Shown one piece after another: positions 36,793 to 48,686 of a stretch of DNA of 64,000 nt (positions are counted from its first letter, which is position 1; each line of letters starts with the position of its first letter). The notes under the pieces are model-generated. The model had not been told where the DNA came from. It saw only the letters and a program-made list of their open reading frames with translations, and made no database searches. This stretch comes from Hevea brasiliensis. Taxonomy: Eukaryota; Streptophyta; Magnoliopsida; Malpighiales; Euphorbiaceae. Location: positions 41,969,593 through 42,033,592 of the forward strand of contig NC_079501.1 of NCBI RefSeq assembly GCF_030052815.1, in the 5' to 3' direction. Made by a program: the position numbers and the translations under genes.

Positions 36793-37960
36793 ATGGAAGA
36801 GGGTGATCGTTCAGTCGATCAATCTATTGAGGCTGAGGTGCAAGGGGATGCCCCAGGCCTACATAATGTTAGTGGTTCACCGCACCACCCTGCAAGCTGA
36901 TTTCTGCTCGGTTGCTCAGCAGATGGCTGCAATGTTCCAACAAATGGCTGGTAATGTACCTACTCAAGTCCCAATACAGACACCGGTGGTACAACCACAG
37001 TCTCCTACCAGGCACTATGATAAAATGATGAAATATGGGGCTACAGAGTTCAAAGGGACAGTAGATCCTTTAGAAGCTGAACAGTGGTTAGAGAGGATGG
37101 ATAGGGTATTCAAGAAACTGCATTGCACGGAGGAGCTCAGATTTGAATACTCTGTGTCCTTGTTACAGGGGGATGCTTATGATTGGTGGAAAACCATTCC
37201 CCACAGTCTGGTAGAACCTGCAGTGCTAACATGGAATGACTTTCTCAGGAATTCGCATGAAATATGTCCTCGATGCTTATGTAGACCGAAGTCGCAAGAG
37301 TTCCTAAGTCCAAATAGGGGCGATCGGTCGAGTATGAAAGGGAATTTTCCCGCCTTAGCCATTATGCAGTGAGTCTACTCTCTACCAGCAGGGAGAGATG
37401 CAAGAGGTTTGAAACTGGCTTGAAGCCCAGTATCAGATTACAAGTAGTCGGCTTCAAACACACTAACTTCTCTGAACTTATTTCTCAAGCTCTAGAGTTA
37501 GAAAGAATCGAGTTTGAAGCTGCTCCTGAGAAAAAGAGATCAGAAAAGACAGAGAAAGAGGGAAAATCAGTAGAACAGAGTTCTAGTGGTCCCACTGGAA
37601 AGAGGAAGAACTATGAGGGACACAGCAGAGGTGGCAAGAAGTCTGGTAGGGGAAGACATTCAGGACAGAAACCTCCTCTATCCAGTCAGCAGAGTACCGG
37701 AGGTTCCTACCATTCCCGCCAATGTGAAAATTGTGGAAGATATCATGGTGGGATATGCTATAAGGCTATTGGAGCCTGTTATAATTGTGGAGGCACAGGA
37801 CATTTTGCCAAGGACTGCACCAGTAGTCGCAGAGTTGGACCACCTCCTACTACTGCAGAAGGGTCAGTTCAGAGCCCTGTCACCAGAAGCTCACAACCAC
37901 CTAGCAGAGGTAGAGGTAGGGGTAGAGGTAACCCAGCAGGCAGCCAAGGCAAGGTAAAAC
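36793..37960 (+). pseudogene. Element B gag
   Basis: The start is the ATG of MEEGDRSVDQ, matching D. A frameshift occurs after about 33 codons, and the capsid core is open from roughly 36900: TEFKGTVDPLEAEQWLERM, then FEYSVSLLQGDAYDWWKTIPHSL. A second shift near 37250 moves the frame. The C-terminal part reads on from 37369 with a basic linker, the CENCGRYHGGICYK motif and the CCHC knuckle CYNCGGTGHFAKDC. It is better preserved than in A. Two small frameshifts make this copy inactive. Confidence 0.85.
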
Positions 37961-38241
37961 ATTCAGAGCAAGATAGTGCTCCGGTCAAAGTCTATGCATT
38001 GAGACAGAGGGAAGAGGCCGAGACATCTGATGTTGTGGCTGGTACCTTCTCAACTTTTAATCAGAATGTGTTTGTGTTATTTGATCCGGGTTCTACCCAT
38101 TCTTATGTGAGTGCTAGCATCATTGATTGCATTGCTGTTCCATGTATAAAAATGGACTTTGAGGTGCTAGTAACAAGTCCGCTAGGACAGGAGGTCAGGG
38201 AAATAAATTTTGATACATTAGTGATTAGTCCTTTAGGATAG
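37961..38241 (+). pseudogene. Element B protease, truncated
   Basis: Open in the same frame as the end of gag. It has the YALRQREEAETSDVVAG lead-in and the active site LFDPGSTHSYVSAS, as in D, then VLVTSPLGQEV. After this a second, partial copy of the same segment (FDTLVISPLG) appears and a stop follows at 38239. The flap-downstream region and the DIILGMDWL segment are gone. Element A has the FDALVTIPLG variant at the same join, so the truncation is shared between A and B. Confidence 0.82.
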
Positions 38242-38895
38242 GGATTGTGATAATAAGTGAAATTAGTTTTGGAAGAGTTTATCGGCGAAAAGTATTTCCT
38301 CACACACCATAAATTATAAAGCTAATTGGCGAGCCTATTTAATGTAAAGCAAGAGGACGTAAAGGTAAGTTACAGTAATAGAATTGCTCTAGATGAAGGC
38401 AGAGATGTTACTATTAGTAATTGTTAATGGATATTGTAATCAGAATAAGTTCGGATATCAGTGAATTCAAAAAGGACAAAGGATAGGAAAGTTTGATCTA
38501 TTGGGATGTATTGTAGTAACTATGCAATGTTTTTGATTGTTTATACTGTAAACTGCAGATTACAGTACTAACTTGAGATTATTGTGTAGAGCTACATACT
38601 ATCTGATAGTACACCTAGATGAGGATAGTTGCCAACGGCATCTGTTTTGGTATAGTTAAGCCAGGACATAATTTAATTGTTAGAAATAAGTTTGAAAATC
38701 CTACTTAGGGATCTAAAACTCAAAAGTTAGAATATCGAAAGGTTATAGTTCGGTACAAAAGAAAGTAAGTTATAAAATATTGACAGATAAAAAGAGTTAT
38801 GGAAGTAGAGATTTGAACAGTTGATTCATATATAACAAAGAAATATTACTAATGTGAGGAAGACTATGGACCAGAATGGTCAGAGGACCAATGAC
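38226..38895 (+). other. Non-coding pol-replacement block of B
   Basis: Aligned by eye with 7081-7755 of element A. Stops occur in all frames and no pol motif is present. It follows the truncated protease at the same junction in both elements. Confidence 0.65.
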
Positions 38896-39111
38896 TGATG
38901 AATGATTCTAACATGACCTCAAGGGTCATTCAAGAAGCAACGTGAACCAAAATATTAGACAGCATAATTATAAGAGGAGATTGGTGTTATCCAAACAAAT
39001 TAAACATTGTATTAGATTGTTAAAAGTCTTACGATCATATAGAAAGGAGAAAATAAACATATGACTATTGTAAGATGACTATTGGGTAAAATTGCGTGGA
39101 CGAAATTTATT
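38896..39111 (+). other. Non-coding end of element B interior
   Basis: AT-rich sequence up to the polypurine tract. It ends with GACGAAATTTATTTAAG, the sequence normally found before the tract in this lineage. No chromodomain tail is visible, unlike A. Confidence 0.5.
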
Positions 39112-39126
39112 TAAGGGGGGGAGAAT

Positions 39127-42100
39127 TGTAACACCCCTAAGTTTGGTAGTGCGTTCTGCTGTTCCGGTGACCAGTGTTGTCTAGACAGCTAAGATGCCTA
39201 GAACTACACTTCGATATGAGTGAGAAGACATAAAATAATGAAATACAAGAAAAGAAAATACAAGAAAAACAAAGGAAAAATAATAGCAAAGAAATGTGAT
39301 CAAGTTAAGCGAGCCGGGAAACCTAACGATGGGTGACCGCACTGGGAAGTCACGGCGTGGATCGTTGACTAGCCCTGGACTGCGGGGAACCCTAGAAAAT
39401 ATTTGTAGGACTTAAATAGACCCTTATTGAAGAATAAATATCAATAGAAAGATCAAAGAAAAATTAAATAATTAGTACAAAGAAAAGTGAGAAATCGAAA
39501 AATAGACAAAACCCAGTATTACCGAAAAATCGGGAATGCAACCCGAACAGGGGCATTATGGTCATTTGACATCCCGAATTGTCTTTTGACCTAAATATCC
39601 ATTAAAAATAAATAATATTACACTTAGAAAATGAAATGAAAAATTAAATTGGTGGTACCTAATGTGAATAGCAAGAATTAAGGGTTAATGTGGAATAAGT
39701 GAAAGTTAAACATAAAATATGATTTAACCTAAGTAAGTGGACCACTAAAGGAATAAATTAAAGATAATGGGGCAGGTGTACACTCATTTTATCATCTGCA
39801 ATTCATCTTTCTCACTTGAATTCAACATTGCCGAATTGAAGGAAAGGAGAAAACCTCCATGGGCGTTTGCATGCAACCTTCATCCACTCCCTCATTTCAC
39901 CTCTAAACACTTAGGTTCCTTCATGAAAAATTGTCTACACATCACAAGGAAGAGTTTGATACCAAATTTAAGAAGTTTAATCAAGGTTTAACAAGTTCCA
40001 ACTATAAGGTAAGTTAGCATTTTTGAAGATAGCTTTGTTAAACTTTGTGTGCATGTTATGGGTGTTGAATTTGTGAAGAAAATTTTTAAGTTTGAAGAGT
40101 TATTAAGATGTTCATTTTGGACAGCCATGGAGTCATGTAATTGATGAAATAATTGTGTTTATATTTGATGAGAAATGTTGTTGGTTATGGTGATTTAATA
40201 TCCTAATAAATTACTTCATATGTATATAGTGATTTTTGCACTTGGATAGAAATTGATGAATTGTGGGATACTTTGGTGTTGAGGAAATTTTCGGCAGCCT
40301 TGAGATTCTTGGATAAATGTATATGTTCATGAAGGTATTAGCAGAATATTGACCTTGAGAATTGATGGATATGTGTAAAGATTAATTGTGTAAAGTGTAT
40401 GTAAGAATTAGTGATGTTTAGGTGTGTATATGATTGTATTTAGACTTTGTAAATGTGAGCTTTAATTGGTGTATTAAGGATGTTTGTAATCTGCCCAAAG
40501 TGATGTTAATGTAAAGTGGGATATGGTTTTGGTAATGAACCAAAACAGGAATGGTAAGGGAAGTGAACATATGGTAAGGTACATGTTTAATTGATGTGTG
40601 TTTAAGCATGGTAGTTAAGGGCAGTATGCATTTTAGTCAATAACTTTAGATGTGTAACCTCAATTGGTATGAGACCAATTGGAGGTGGAACTAGGCACAA
40701 AATGTGCCAACTTTCATTGAGAAAGCATACCATAATTCTGCTTGCAAGGTGACATGAAAAATGACCAATTCGGATTAAGTGCAAGTGAAACCTAAAAACT
40801 GACCATTTGGGCAGCAGTTAGTGTTTAGGACATAACTCACTCAAAACAGGTCCAATTGACCTTAAATTTTAACCATGAATAGTTAAGACCCATACCTACA
40901 AGTCTTATGAAGACACCAAAGCCCAGAAATGACCATAAGCAAGTCAAAAAGCTTGCACAATTTCGGGTCCAAAAACTGGCCGAACCAAAGTTGACCAAAT
41001 TGACCTAAAATTGACCTAATTTGATACCAATTGACCAGCAATAGTATAATGACCATAACTTGGTCTACTTAACTTGGATTGACCTAAAATTTTTCCCCGC
41101 ATGCAATAAGACATAGATCTACAAGTTTGTAATTTTGACCGAAACCCGAAAACCGAGGGAACTAGATCGTCCAGCTAGGTCGAACTAGTATCCCGGAATC
41201 CAGCAATTTGCAATAAAATGCAAGGAAACGCAGTATACATAGAAATAAGTTTGGTAAAACGTACCAACCCTAAAACCCTATCGAATGTGACATATTAAGG
41301 ACACTAAAACCTAATTTACCTAAAACGCATCGGGGGTCGGTATATTAGGTGATTAAGCAAATAAAGGTATTCAGTGAATAATTGAAGTCAGTGAATTATT
41401 TATCGAACATTATCGTTAGAGACAATTTAATTTAGTACTGAAACACTTCAAATTGTGTTTCTCAGTTACCAAAGACTCAGGAAAAGGGAAGGAAATACTG
41501 AGTCCAGACCAGGAGACAATTATCAGAGGTTTGTGCACAACGTCTATTTCTTTTGAATTTTTCAATTGAAATGAATTATGACTATTGTACATTATTGTTT
41601 TAAATTATGTTTGTGCACAACTAGTTTTCAACTGATTTTACTCTGAATAAGATTTCATATGATTAATTGTATGTTATTGATTTAAATTGTGTTTGTGCAC
41701 AATAGTATTTCTTTTGAATTTTTCAATTGAAATGAATTATGACTATTTGTACATTATTGTTTTAAATTGTGGAAATGTGTTTGAATGGATATTTATTGCT
41801 TGAAAAGCATTGTAAACGATTTGATGGATACTATTGATTGAAAAGCACTGTAAATGGTTTTTGTGGAAATTAAAGATAATTATGAATTGTGTTGCCATTT
41901 TGTGAATGAAATTATAACTTTGGAAATTTATTGGATTCTCACGAATCATTTGAATAAAATGTTTGGAATTGATTTTGTGTTCACACTTAGCATGACAGTA
42001 TCGTATCATTCCTTCTCCATTTATGGGGTTGTGATCGTTTATTTTCCTTCTCCATTTATGGAGTCGTGATCGTTTATTTTTCTCCCTCTCTGGTTTACCA

Positions 42101-43147
42101 GTTGAGGTGATCGAATGAGTATTCATTATATAGCTAGCTCCCTTCCTCATTGATTTCGATTAGTGGGGTTGTGATTGCTTTGTCGTGGTGTACAACGCGG
42201 CATTGATCGAAAATATGTGTCATGGCTTAAGTTGTGAATGAATTGGCAACACTGTATTCTTAAATTATTTGATTAAATTGTGTTGTTATGCGATTTGATA
42301 ATTTGTGAAATGGAGTTTAAATTCTTATTGACATTCACTGTCTTCTGAATTTAACTATGTTTTGATTATTGAGATTTATTGTGATATTGTGTTAAATTCC
42401 TTATGACAGTATTGTCTTGAATTTAACTATGGTTTTTAAGTATCCACTATTTATTTGAATTATGAATTGTGATTTAAATTTGTATTTAGTTAATGTTGTG
42501 CACCACTGAGACATTGTCTCAGCGATAGCTTTTTATTGCTGTCGCAGGTAGACAGATAGACAGGGCAGCAGATTAGGCTGCTAGTACCTCCAGCGAGAGA
42601 CTACCGGGTATAATAAGTATACCAGTATTTTGTATTTTGTAATGTAATGTATGTTCACTGTATGTACATATTGTTGTTGGTTTTGAGCAGTTGTAAATTA
42701 AAATTGTACATTGGAGTTGTAAAGTAAATTATGAGACATTTTGACTTGTAAAAATTGTATTATATTTCCTCTATCTCAATCCTTGAAAAATTACTGTGAA
42801 TTTGACTTGAGAACTGTGTTGGGTTGAGAAAATGTTGAAGTTGAGATTTGGAAATTTATTGAAGTGTTTTTCACAGGTTTTCTGAAGAACTGTTTTATCC
42901 AAAATACAGATGGCACTCTGCCAAAATTTTTACAGAAATTCCAAATAATCTAAATGAGTTAGCTGTTTCACTTCAGTTCACAAAAGTTTTTAACGCCTGT
43001 AAATAGTGCTCACCACTGTAAAAGAAGTAAGAAAAGTTTTTAAAATCCCTTGTAGTGTATTTAATGGATTATTAGTAGACGGAGTTGGTAATTCATTAGG
43101 TATACTATGGGATCATGTTATGCCTTACAGAGGGGTAAGGTGTGACA
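39127..43147 (+). repeat. 3' LTR of element B
   Basis: Same content as 32574-36602, with few substitutions and one 15-bp indel near the start. It ends at GTGTGACA before ATGTA. Confidence 0.93.
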
Positions 43148-43228
43148 ATGTATTGACTATCGACAGTTGAATAAGGTGACAATAAAGAACAGATATCCAT
43201 TACCCCGCATTGATGACTTGTTTGATCG
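43148..43228 (+). pseudogene. Element D reverse transcriptase, short continuation
   Basis: After the second ATGTA the frame continues with [24 protein letters not shown], the RT segment just before the catalytic palm. It then joins directly to sequence upstream of the integrase. The palm with its catalytic aspartates and all of RNase H are deleted. The join lies in a TTTGATC-type sequence that probably occurred at both ends. Confidence 0.82.
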
Positions 43229-44472
43229 GATTAGAATGGCTGCTCAGAATGATAAGAAGTATCAGAAGCTGATGGAAGAAGTCCAGCAGGGTAAGAAACC
43301 AGAGTTCTCAATTAGAGATGATGGTCTATTGCTACACCAGGGTAGAATATGTGTTCCTAATGATGTTGATTTGAGGCAGATCATTTTGAAGGAAGCACAT
43401 GAGTCTCCTTTTGCCATGCACCCTGGTGGTACAAAAATGTATAGAAGGCTTAAAGGAGCATTACTGGTGGATGGGTTTAAAAAGAGACGTGGCAGAGTTT
43501 GTATCCAAATGCCTAACTTGTCAGCAAGTAAAGGCAGAGCATTAAGTACCCACTGGGTTGTTACATCCACTACCATGCCAGAATGGAAATGGGAGAGAAT
43601 AACTATGGATTTTGTAATGGGACTTTCGAGAACACAGAAGAGTCATGATGCAGTATGGGTCATTGTTAACAGACTGACTAAGTCTGCTCATTTTCTGCCA
43701 GTCTGAATGGACTACAGTTTGGACAGATTGGCCAAGTTGTACATTGATGAGATTGTGAGACTGCATGGAGTGCCAGTATCCATTGTGTCAGACAGAGACC
43801 CTAGGTTCACTTCTAGATTCTGGGGTAGTCTTCAGAGAGCCCTAGGAACTAGATTGAACTTCAAGATCGCATTCCACCCACGCATGCATGGCCAGTCTGA
43901 GAGGGTAATTCAGATCTTGGAGGATATGCTACGGGCTTGTGTGATTGAGTTTAAGGGTAGTTGGGATACACACTTGCCTTTGATTGAGTTTGCTTATAAC
44001 AACAGCTATCAATCAAGCATTGGGATGCCTCCATATGAAGCTTTGTATGGCAGCAAATGTAGATCCCCGTTGTGTTGGGATGACGTGGGTGAAAGAAAAA
44101 TGATTGGACCCGAAATTATTCAACAGACAGAAGAGAAAATTAGGGTAATCAGAGATCGACTTAAAGCTGCATCAAACCGTCAGAAGTCGTATATTGATTT
44201 GAAAAGAAGGGATATTCAGTATGCAGTGGGTGAGAAAGTTTTCCTCAAGGTTTCTCCTTGGAAGAGGATTATGAGATTCGGCAGGAAGGGGAAACTAAGT
44301 CCTCGTTTTATCGAGCCATATGAGGTATTAGAAAGAGTGGGTCCTTTGGCATATCGTTTGGCACTACCTCCAGAGTTGGAAAAGATACATAATGTCTTCC
44401 ATGTGTCTATGTTGAGGAGGTATCGATCAGACCCATCTCATGTACTACTAGTAGAGGAAATTCAAGTAAATC
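43229..44472 (+). pseudogene. Element D integrase
   Basis: DDE integrase, which inserts the cDNA. The zinc-binding region keeps its two histidines (HESPFAMH), but a frameshift throws its cysteines into another frame (near 43510) and a stop follows. The catalytic core reads MDFV (first Asp, about 43607), SDRDPRF (second Asp), and SERVIQ...LEDML (Glu). A stop at about 43704 splits the core. The C-terminal part is open to 44528, with the GKLSPRFIEPYEV and HNVFHVSMLRRY motifs of the Tekay GPY/F module. All three catalytic residues remain readable, yet the reading frame is broken. Confidence 0.88.
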
Positions 44473-44650
44473 CAGACCTCACATATGAAGAAGAACCCAT
44501 AAAGATTCTGGTCTATGAGGTGAAGTAGCTATGGAAGAAGCAGATACCATTAGTAAAAGTGCTATGGAACCATCATTCGGGCCAAGAAGCTACTTGGGAA
44601 CGAGAGGAGGACATGAGGAGACAACACCCACAGCTGTTCAAAGATTGATA
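44473..44650 (+). pseudogene. Element D chromodomain
   Basis: The integrase frame continues through DLTYEEEPIKILVYEVK, a TAG stop at 44526, then LWKKQIPLVKVLWNHHSGQEATWERE and RQHPQLF. This matches the Tekay/Del chromodomain and supports the lineage call. The stop falls where the family usually has Gln. It ends about 30 bp before the polypurine tract. Confidence 0.85.
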
Positions 44651-44695
44651 CCAGGTAAAATTTCGAGACGAAATTTATATTAAGGGGGGGAGAAT

Positions 44696-47512
44696 TGTAA
44701 CACCCGTTTGCATAGCCTGGTATATTTCACTGTTCCGATGACCGGTGTCGGTCCGAACAATTAAGGGGATTAGAACCATACTTATGACAACTAGAAAAGC
44801 CATAAACACAAATAATTAGTAATGTTCAATTAGTTAAGTATAAATAAGAAAAACAGAACATAAAAAGTTAAACGAGCCGAGAGTCACAGCGATGGGTGAC
44901 CTCCTCGGGAACGACTGCAAAGTCATTTTAAACTCAAATTTCAAACCGTAAAATATGACGCTGTGGTCCTTAGGACCATTATAAACACAGTGGAAAAGAG
45001 AAAATCACGAAAAAGAACTGTTAAGCCAGTCAAATAATTAGGTCAGGGAGTCGGAAGAAATATGGAATTATTTACAAACCGGGATGAACCGGCGAATGGC
45101 AATTTGGTCAATTGACCCCGAGAGCTGACTTCTGACCTAACTGTCAAACAAAATCGGAGAAAATAAAATTTCGGAATCGAAAATTAAATTAAAGAACTAA
45201 TAGAAAAAAATAAATAGAAAAAAAAAGAAAGAAGATGGAAAAGTCAAAAGTGATGACATCATGCATGATGTCATAAACAAATTAATTAAATTATTTATTA
45301 AATTAGATTTTTAATGGTCTTCCATAGCAAAATAAATAAAAGCAAACAAAAGAAAAGAAAAATAGAAAATCTCTTCTTCTCCTCCCTTGGTTGCCGCCTC
45401 ACCATCACCACATATCCTCCATGGAATTTTCTTCCATTAAGCTTACACTAAGCTTAATTTTCCTTACTCAACCTTCATAAATCCTATAAAAACTCTACTA
45501 AAGCTTGTTATTACTACATTGAGCAGTAATGTTTGAAGGGCTATAACTCTCTTTAGGAAACTCTGATTTAGGTGATTCTTGAACCGATGGAAACCTAAGA
45601 CATAGTAGAACATTTCATATGAAGAAAGTTAGACCAAATTATGAACTTAACTTGATCAAATTACTAAACATATTTGGACCAAAAATCTACCAGAACCAAA
45701 ATCTCAGCATGAACAGTGCACGTGAACAGTAATTGTATTTTGGCCATAACTTGAGCTAAAAAACTCCGATTGGTGTGATCCAAAAATGATAATACACTTA
45801 AGACAATAAGGAACACTTTCTATGAAGGAAGTTTTGCCAAATTCCAACAGTAGATTGACCAATGGAACAGTGCAACTTCGGAGCACCAAAACCGAAAATT
45901 GGCAATTTTGCCAAAATGACTTAAGCTTTGAGAAAATGACCAAAACCAACAAGTTTAATGACCAAAATGTGGTATGTGGGTGAAGTTGGAGTTCCCATAC
46001 CTATTAAGCCTTAGAAAGTCAACTATTTGAATTGAATAGTGCAGTGAATAGTAACCCGAAACACAAAATTTAAAGAACGTCGAATTTAGCACGTTAGAGC
46101 TAGGTAATTGTGAAGCTAAATTTATTTTGGATTTATGTTAAGTTCTAGTACTGAAACATTATAAAATTGTGTGTTTCAGTTGAAAAGAATATCGGGAAGG
46201 AACCCGAGGAACCGAGTCGAGGCTAAGGGACGACTCGTTTGAGGTTTGTGCACAATAAACCCTATTTAAGCATTTTACCCTTGAAAAATTGATTTAGCAC
46301 GCATTATGAATTTATGAACTTCTGTGTTGCCACCTTGTGATCAAATTGTAACTTTGGAAATTGATTTGATTTTTGTATGCAATATTTGAATGAAATGTTT
46401 GAAATGGATTTTTGATTCACACTTAGCATAACAGTTACTTATTATTCCTCCTCCATTTATGGGGTTGAGATCGTTTATTTTCCTCCCTCTCTGGCTTGCC
46501 AGTTGAGGTTGTAGATCGGATGAGTACTCATTAGCTAGCTAGCCACCTCCCTCATTGATTTCGATTAATGGGGTTGTAGATTGCTTTGTCATGGTGTACA
46601 ACGCGGCATTGATCGGAAATTTTGTGTCATGGCTTAAGTTGTGTATGACTTTGGCAACACTGTGTTTATGAAATTGTTTGACTAACTGTGTTTAATGGAT
46701 TATTTGACAAAATGGTGTTATTATGAACTTTGATCATTATTGAAATGTGATTGAGAAACATTTGAATTGTGTTTGGCAATGAATGATTTATTTATTGCAT
46801 TTTAAATTTTTATTGTGCACCACTGAGTACTTTTATACTCAGTGATAGCTTATTTTGCTATCGCAGATAAGAGCAAGGGAAAAACAGCAGAGTGAGCTGC
46901 GATTAAATCGAGGATTACATTGATCTTTTGTACGGGTATTATTTTATACCCTTGTAGATAATCTTGATGTAAATATAAAAATGTTGTATGTATCAATGTA
47001 GTTGAGCAGTTGTAAATAAATTGTAATAATATTATTTTGGATTCTCTTCTGTAAATTTAAAATTTGTACATATGGATTTTCTGCTTTATGCTTGGTGAAT
47101 GGAAATATTAAATATTTTGAGATGAGAAAACTTGATTTGTATTGTGAAATTATTTTGAAGTGCATTGAATTGAGATGATTGAGTTATTGAAGGTTGGGAG
47201 TTGTGAAATATTTTTGGAAGTGCTTTTTACAGGTCTTTGAAGAACTGGTTTCTCAAAATATAGAGGGAACTCTGTCAAAATTTTTATAAAATTTGCGGCA
47301 AAAATAAAATGGACAAAAATTTTTACTAGTATTTAAGCTTTGAATAAATGGTTTTTAATTCTCACTAAAATGCTCACCACTTCCAAAATGTAAGAAAATC
47401 GTTTTAAAATCCCTTGTAGGGTACTTAATGAGTTATCAGTAGGTGAAATTCGGTAGTTCATTAAGTATTCTACGGGATCATGTTATGCCTTACAGAGGGG
47501 TAAGGTGTGACA
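44696..47512 (+). repeat. 3' LTR of element D, with internal deletion
   Basis: TGTAACACCC to GTGTGACA. Relative to the 5' LTR it lacks about 0.84 kb (join near 45516), including the splice-donor-like site. It keeps a segment (about 46603-46790) missing from the 5' LTR, so the LTR pair has one deletion each. Confidence 0.9.
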
Positions 47513-47984
47513 GGATCCACATATTCATTTAAAGGAATTTCATGTTGTGTGTTCCAGCATGAAACCTCAAGGAGTTTCAGAGGATGAAATCAAGCTTTGA
47601 GCTTTTCCCTTCTCACTGGAGGGATCAGATAAGGATTGGTTGTATTACCTTCCTTCCGGATCTGTCAACTCATGGAATGGGATGAAGCAGATATTTCTGG
47701 AGAAGTATTTTCCTGCTTCCCATGCTGCCAACATTAGAAAAGAAATTTGTGGCTTTAGGCAGTATAATGGAGAGAGCTTGTATGAGTACTGGGAGAGATT
47801 TAAGAAGCTGTGTGCAAGCTGTCCCCATCATCAAACAAGTGAGCAGCTGTTGATTCAATATTTCTACGAGGGACTTATACCAATGGACCGCAGTATGATA
47901 GACGCTGCTAGTGGAGGAGCTTTGGTTGACAAGACACAAGAAAAAGCAAGAAGGCTGATTGCTAACATGGTAGCAAATTCTTAA
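47513..47984 (+). pseudogene. Element G gag, capsid part
   Basis: Resumes gag after element D with DPHIHLKEFHVVCSSMKPQG, a TGA stop at 47598-47600 (family residue Arg, CGA), then DWLYYLPSGSV, FLEKYFPASHAANIRKEICG and YEYWERFKKLCASCPHHQ, the Athila capsid signature. It is open from 47640 to 47984, then stops shortly before the next frame. Only one stop and the element D break separate it from an intact capsid. Confidence 0.88.
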
Positions 47985-47993
47985 TAGTTTTGA

Positions 47994-48686
47994 ATGAGAA
48001 TGGATCACACACCTATGAAGGTTAATGAGGTAAGTACATCTAACCTTGAGAAACAAATTTCTGATTTAACTTCTTTGGTGAGACAGTTGGCTGTAGGGAA
48101 TATGCAAACTATTAAGGCATGTGGAATTTGTTCGGGTTCGGGTCATGCTATTGATATGTGTCCTGCGTTACAAGAGGATGAATCAATGCAACATGCTAAT
48201 GCAGTAGGACATTATGGACAGCCACAACACAGGTATGATCCCTATTCGAATACTTATAATCCAGGATGGCGAGATCATCCCAATCTGAGTTATGGGAATC
48301 AACCAGTGCAAAACCGATACCAGCAGCAAAGACCACAAATGAATCAACCACCTCCACCTCCACCTCCACCTCCACCTCCCTCAAATCAAGGTATGTCACT
48401 TGATGAAATTGTTAAGGCTTTGGCTAACAATACCCAAAAGTTTCAACAGGAGACCAGAAATAGCATTCAAACTATAGAGAGGCAGATTGGTCAGTTAGCC
48501 TCATCTGTGAGTAAGCTGGAAGCTCAAGGTTCTGGAAAGCTTCCATCACAAACAGTCATGAATCCTAGAGAAAATGCAAGTGCGATACTGTTACAAAGTG
48601 GGAAAGAAGTTGATAATCAGATTCCACATGAGCCAATAAAAAAGAGGAAGCAAGGAGAAAAAGAACAAGGAAAAAAAAGAGTCTGA
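47994..48686 (+). pseudogene. Element G gag, C-terminal part with zinc knuckle
   Basis: This is the nucleocapsid end of Athila gag, 230 open codons. It has a SNLEKQISDLTSLVRQLA-like coiled segment, the CCHC knuckle CGICSGSGHAIDMC (about residues 42-55), an Asn/Pro/Tyr/Gln-rich linker and a run of 11 prolines coded by a CCTCCA-type tandem (about 48349-48379). It ends in a Lys-rich tail. Length and order match the family. Confidence 0.85.

Larger units (their letters stand above)
32574..43147 (+). mobile_element. Element B: non-autonomous Tekay-type element with gag-protease only
   Basis: It inserts into the RT of D with an exact ATGTA duplication (32569-32573, 43148-43152). LTRs are 4029 bp and 4021 bp and very similar, so insertion is relatively young. 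The 2.5 kb interior has a tRNA-Met primer site (36611-36622), gag, protease, a non-coding block shared with element A, and a polypurine tract (39113-39123). There is no RT, RNase H, integrase or chromodomain. It is best read as a member of a gag-protease-only family mobilised by a related element. Confidence 0.93.
26919..47512 (+). mobile_element. Element D: Tekay/Del chromovirus, defective, split by element B
   Basis: D has a 5' LTR (26919-30368), initiator-tRNA-Met primer site, gag, protease, start of RT, element B, a short RT piece, integrase with chromodomain, polypurine tract (44682-44693) and a 3' LTR (44696-47512). It is the only Tekay-type copy here with pol genes, so it shows what A and B lost. 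The LTRs differ by two large deletions: about 0.84 kb missing from the 3' LTR near 45516, and about 0.2 kb missing from the 5' LTR near 29655. No target duplication is present (GGACT versus GGATC) and the LTR start lacks its TG. Confidence 0.9.

Noticed and set aside
48349..48379. Possible microsatellite independent of genes
   Set aside because: The CCTCCA-type tandem is in frame and encodes the proline run of the Athila gag linker, so it belongs to that gene.
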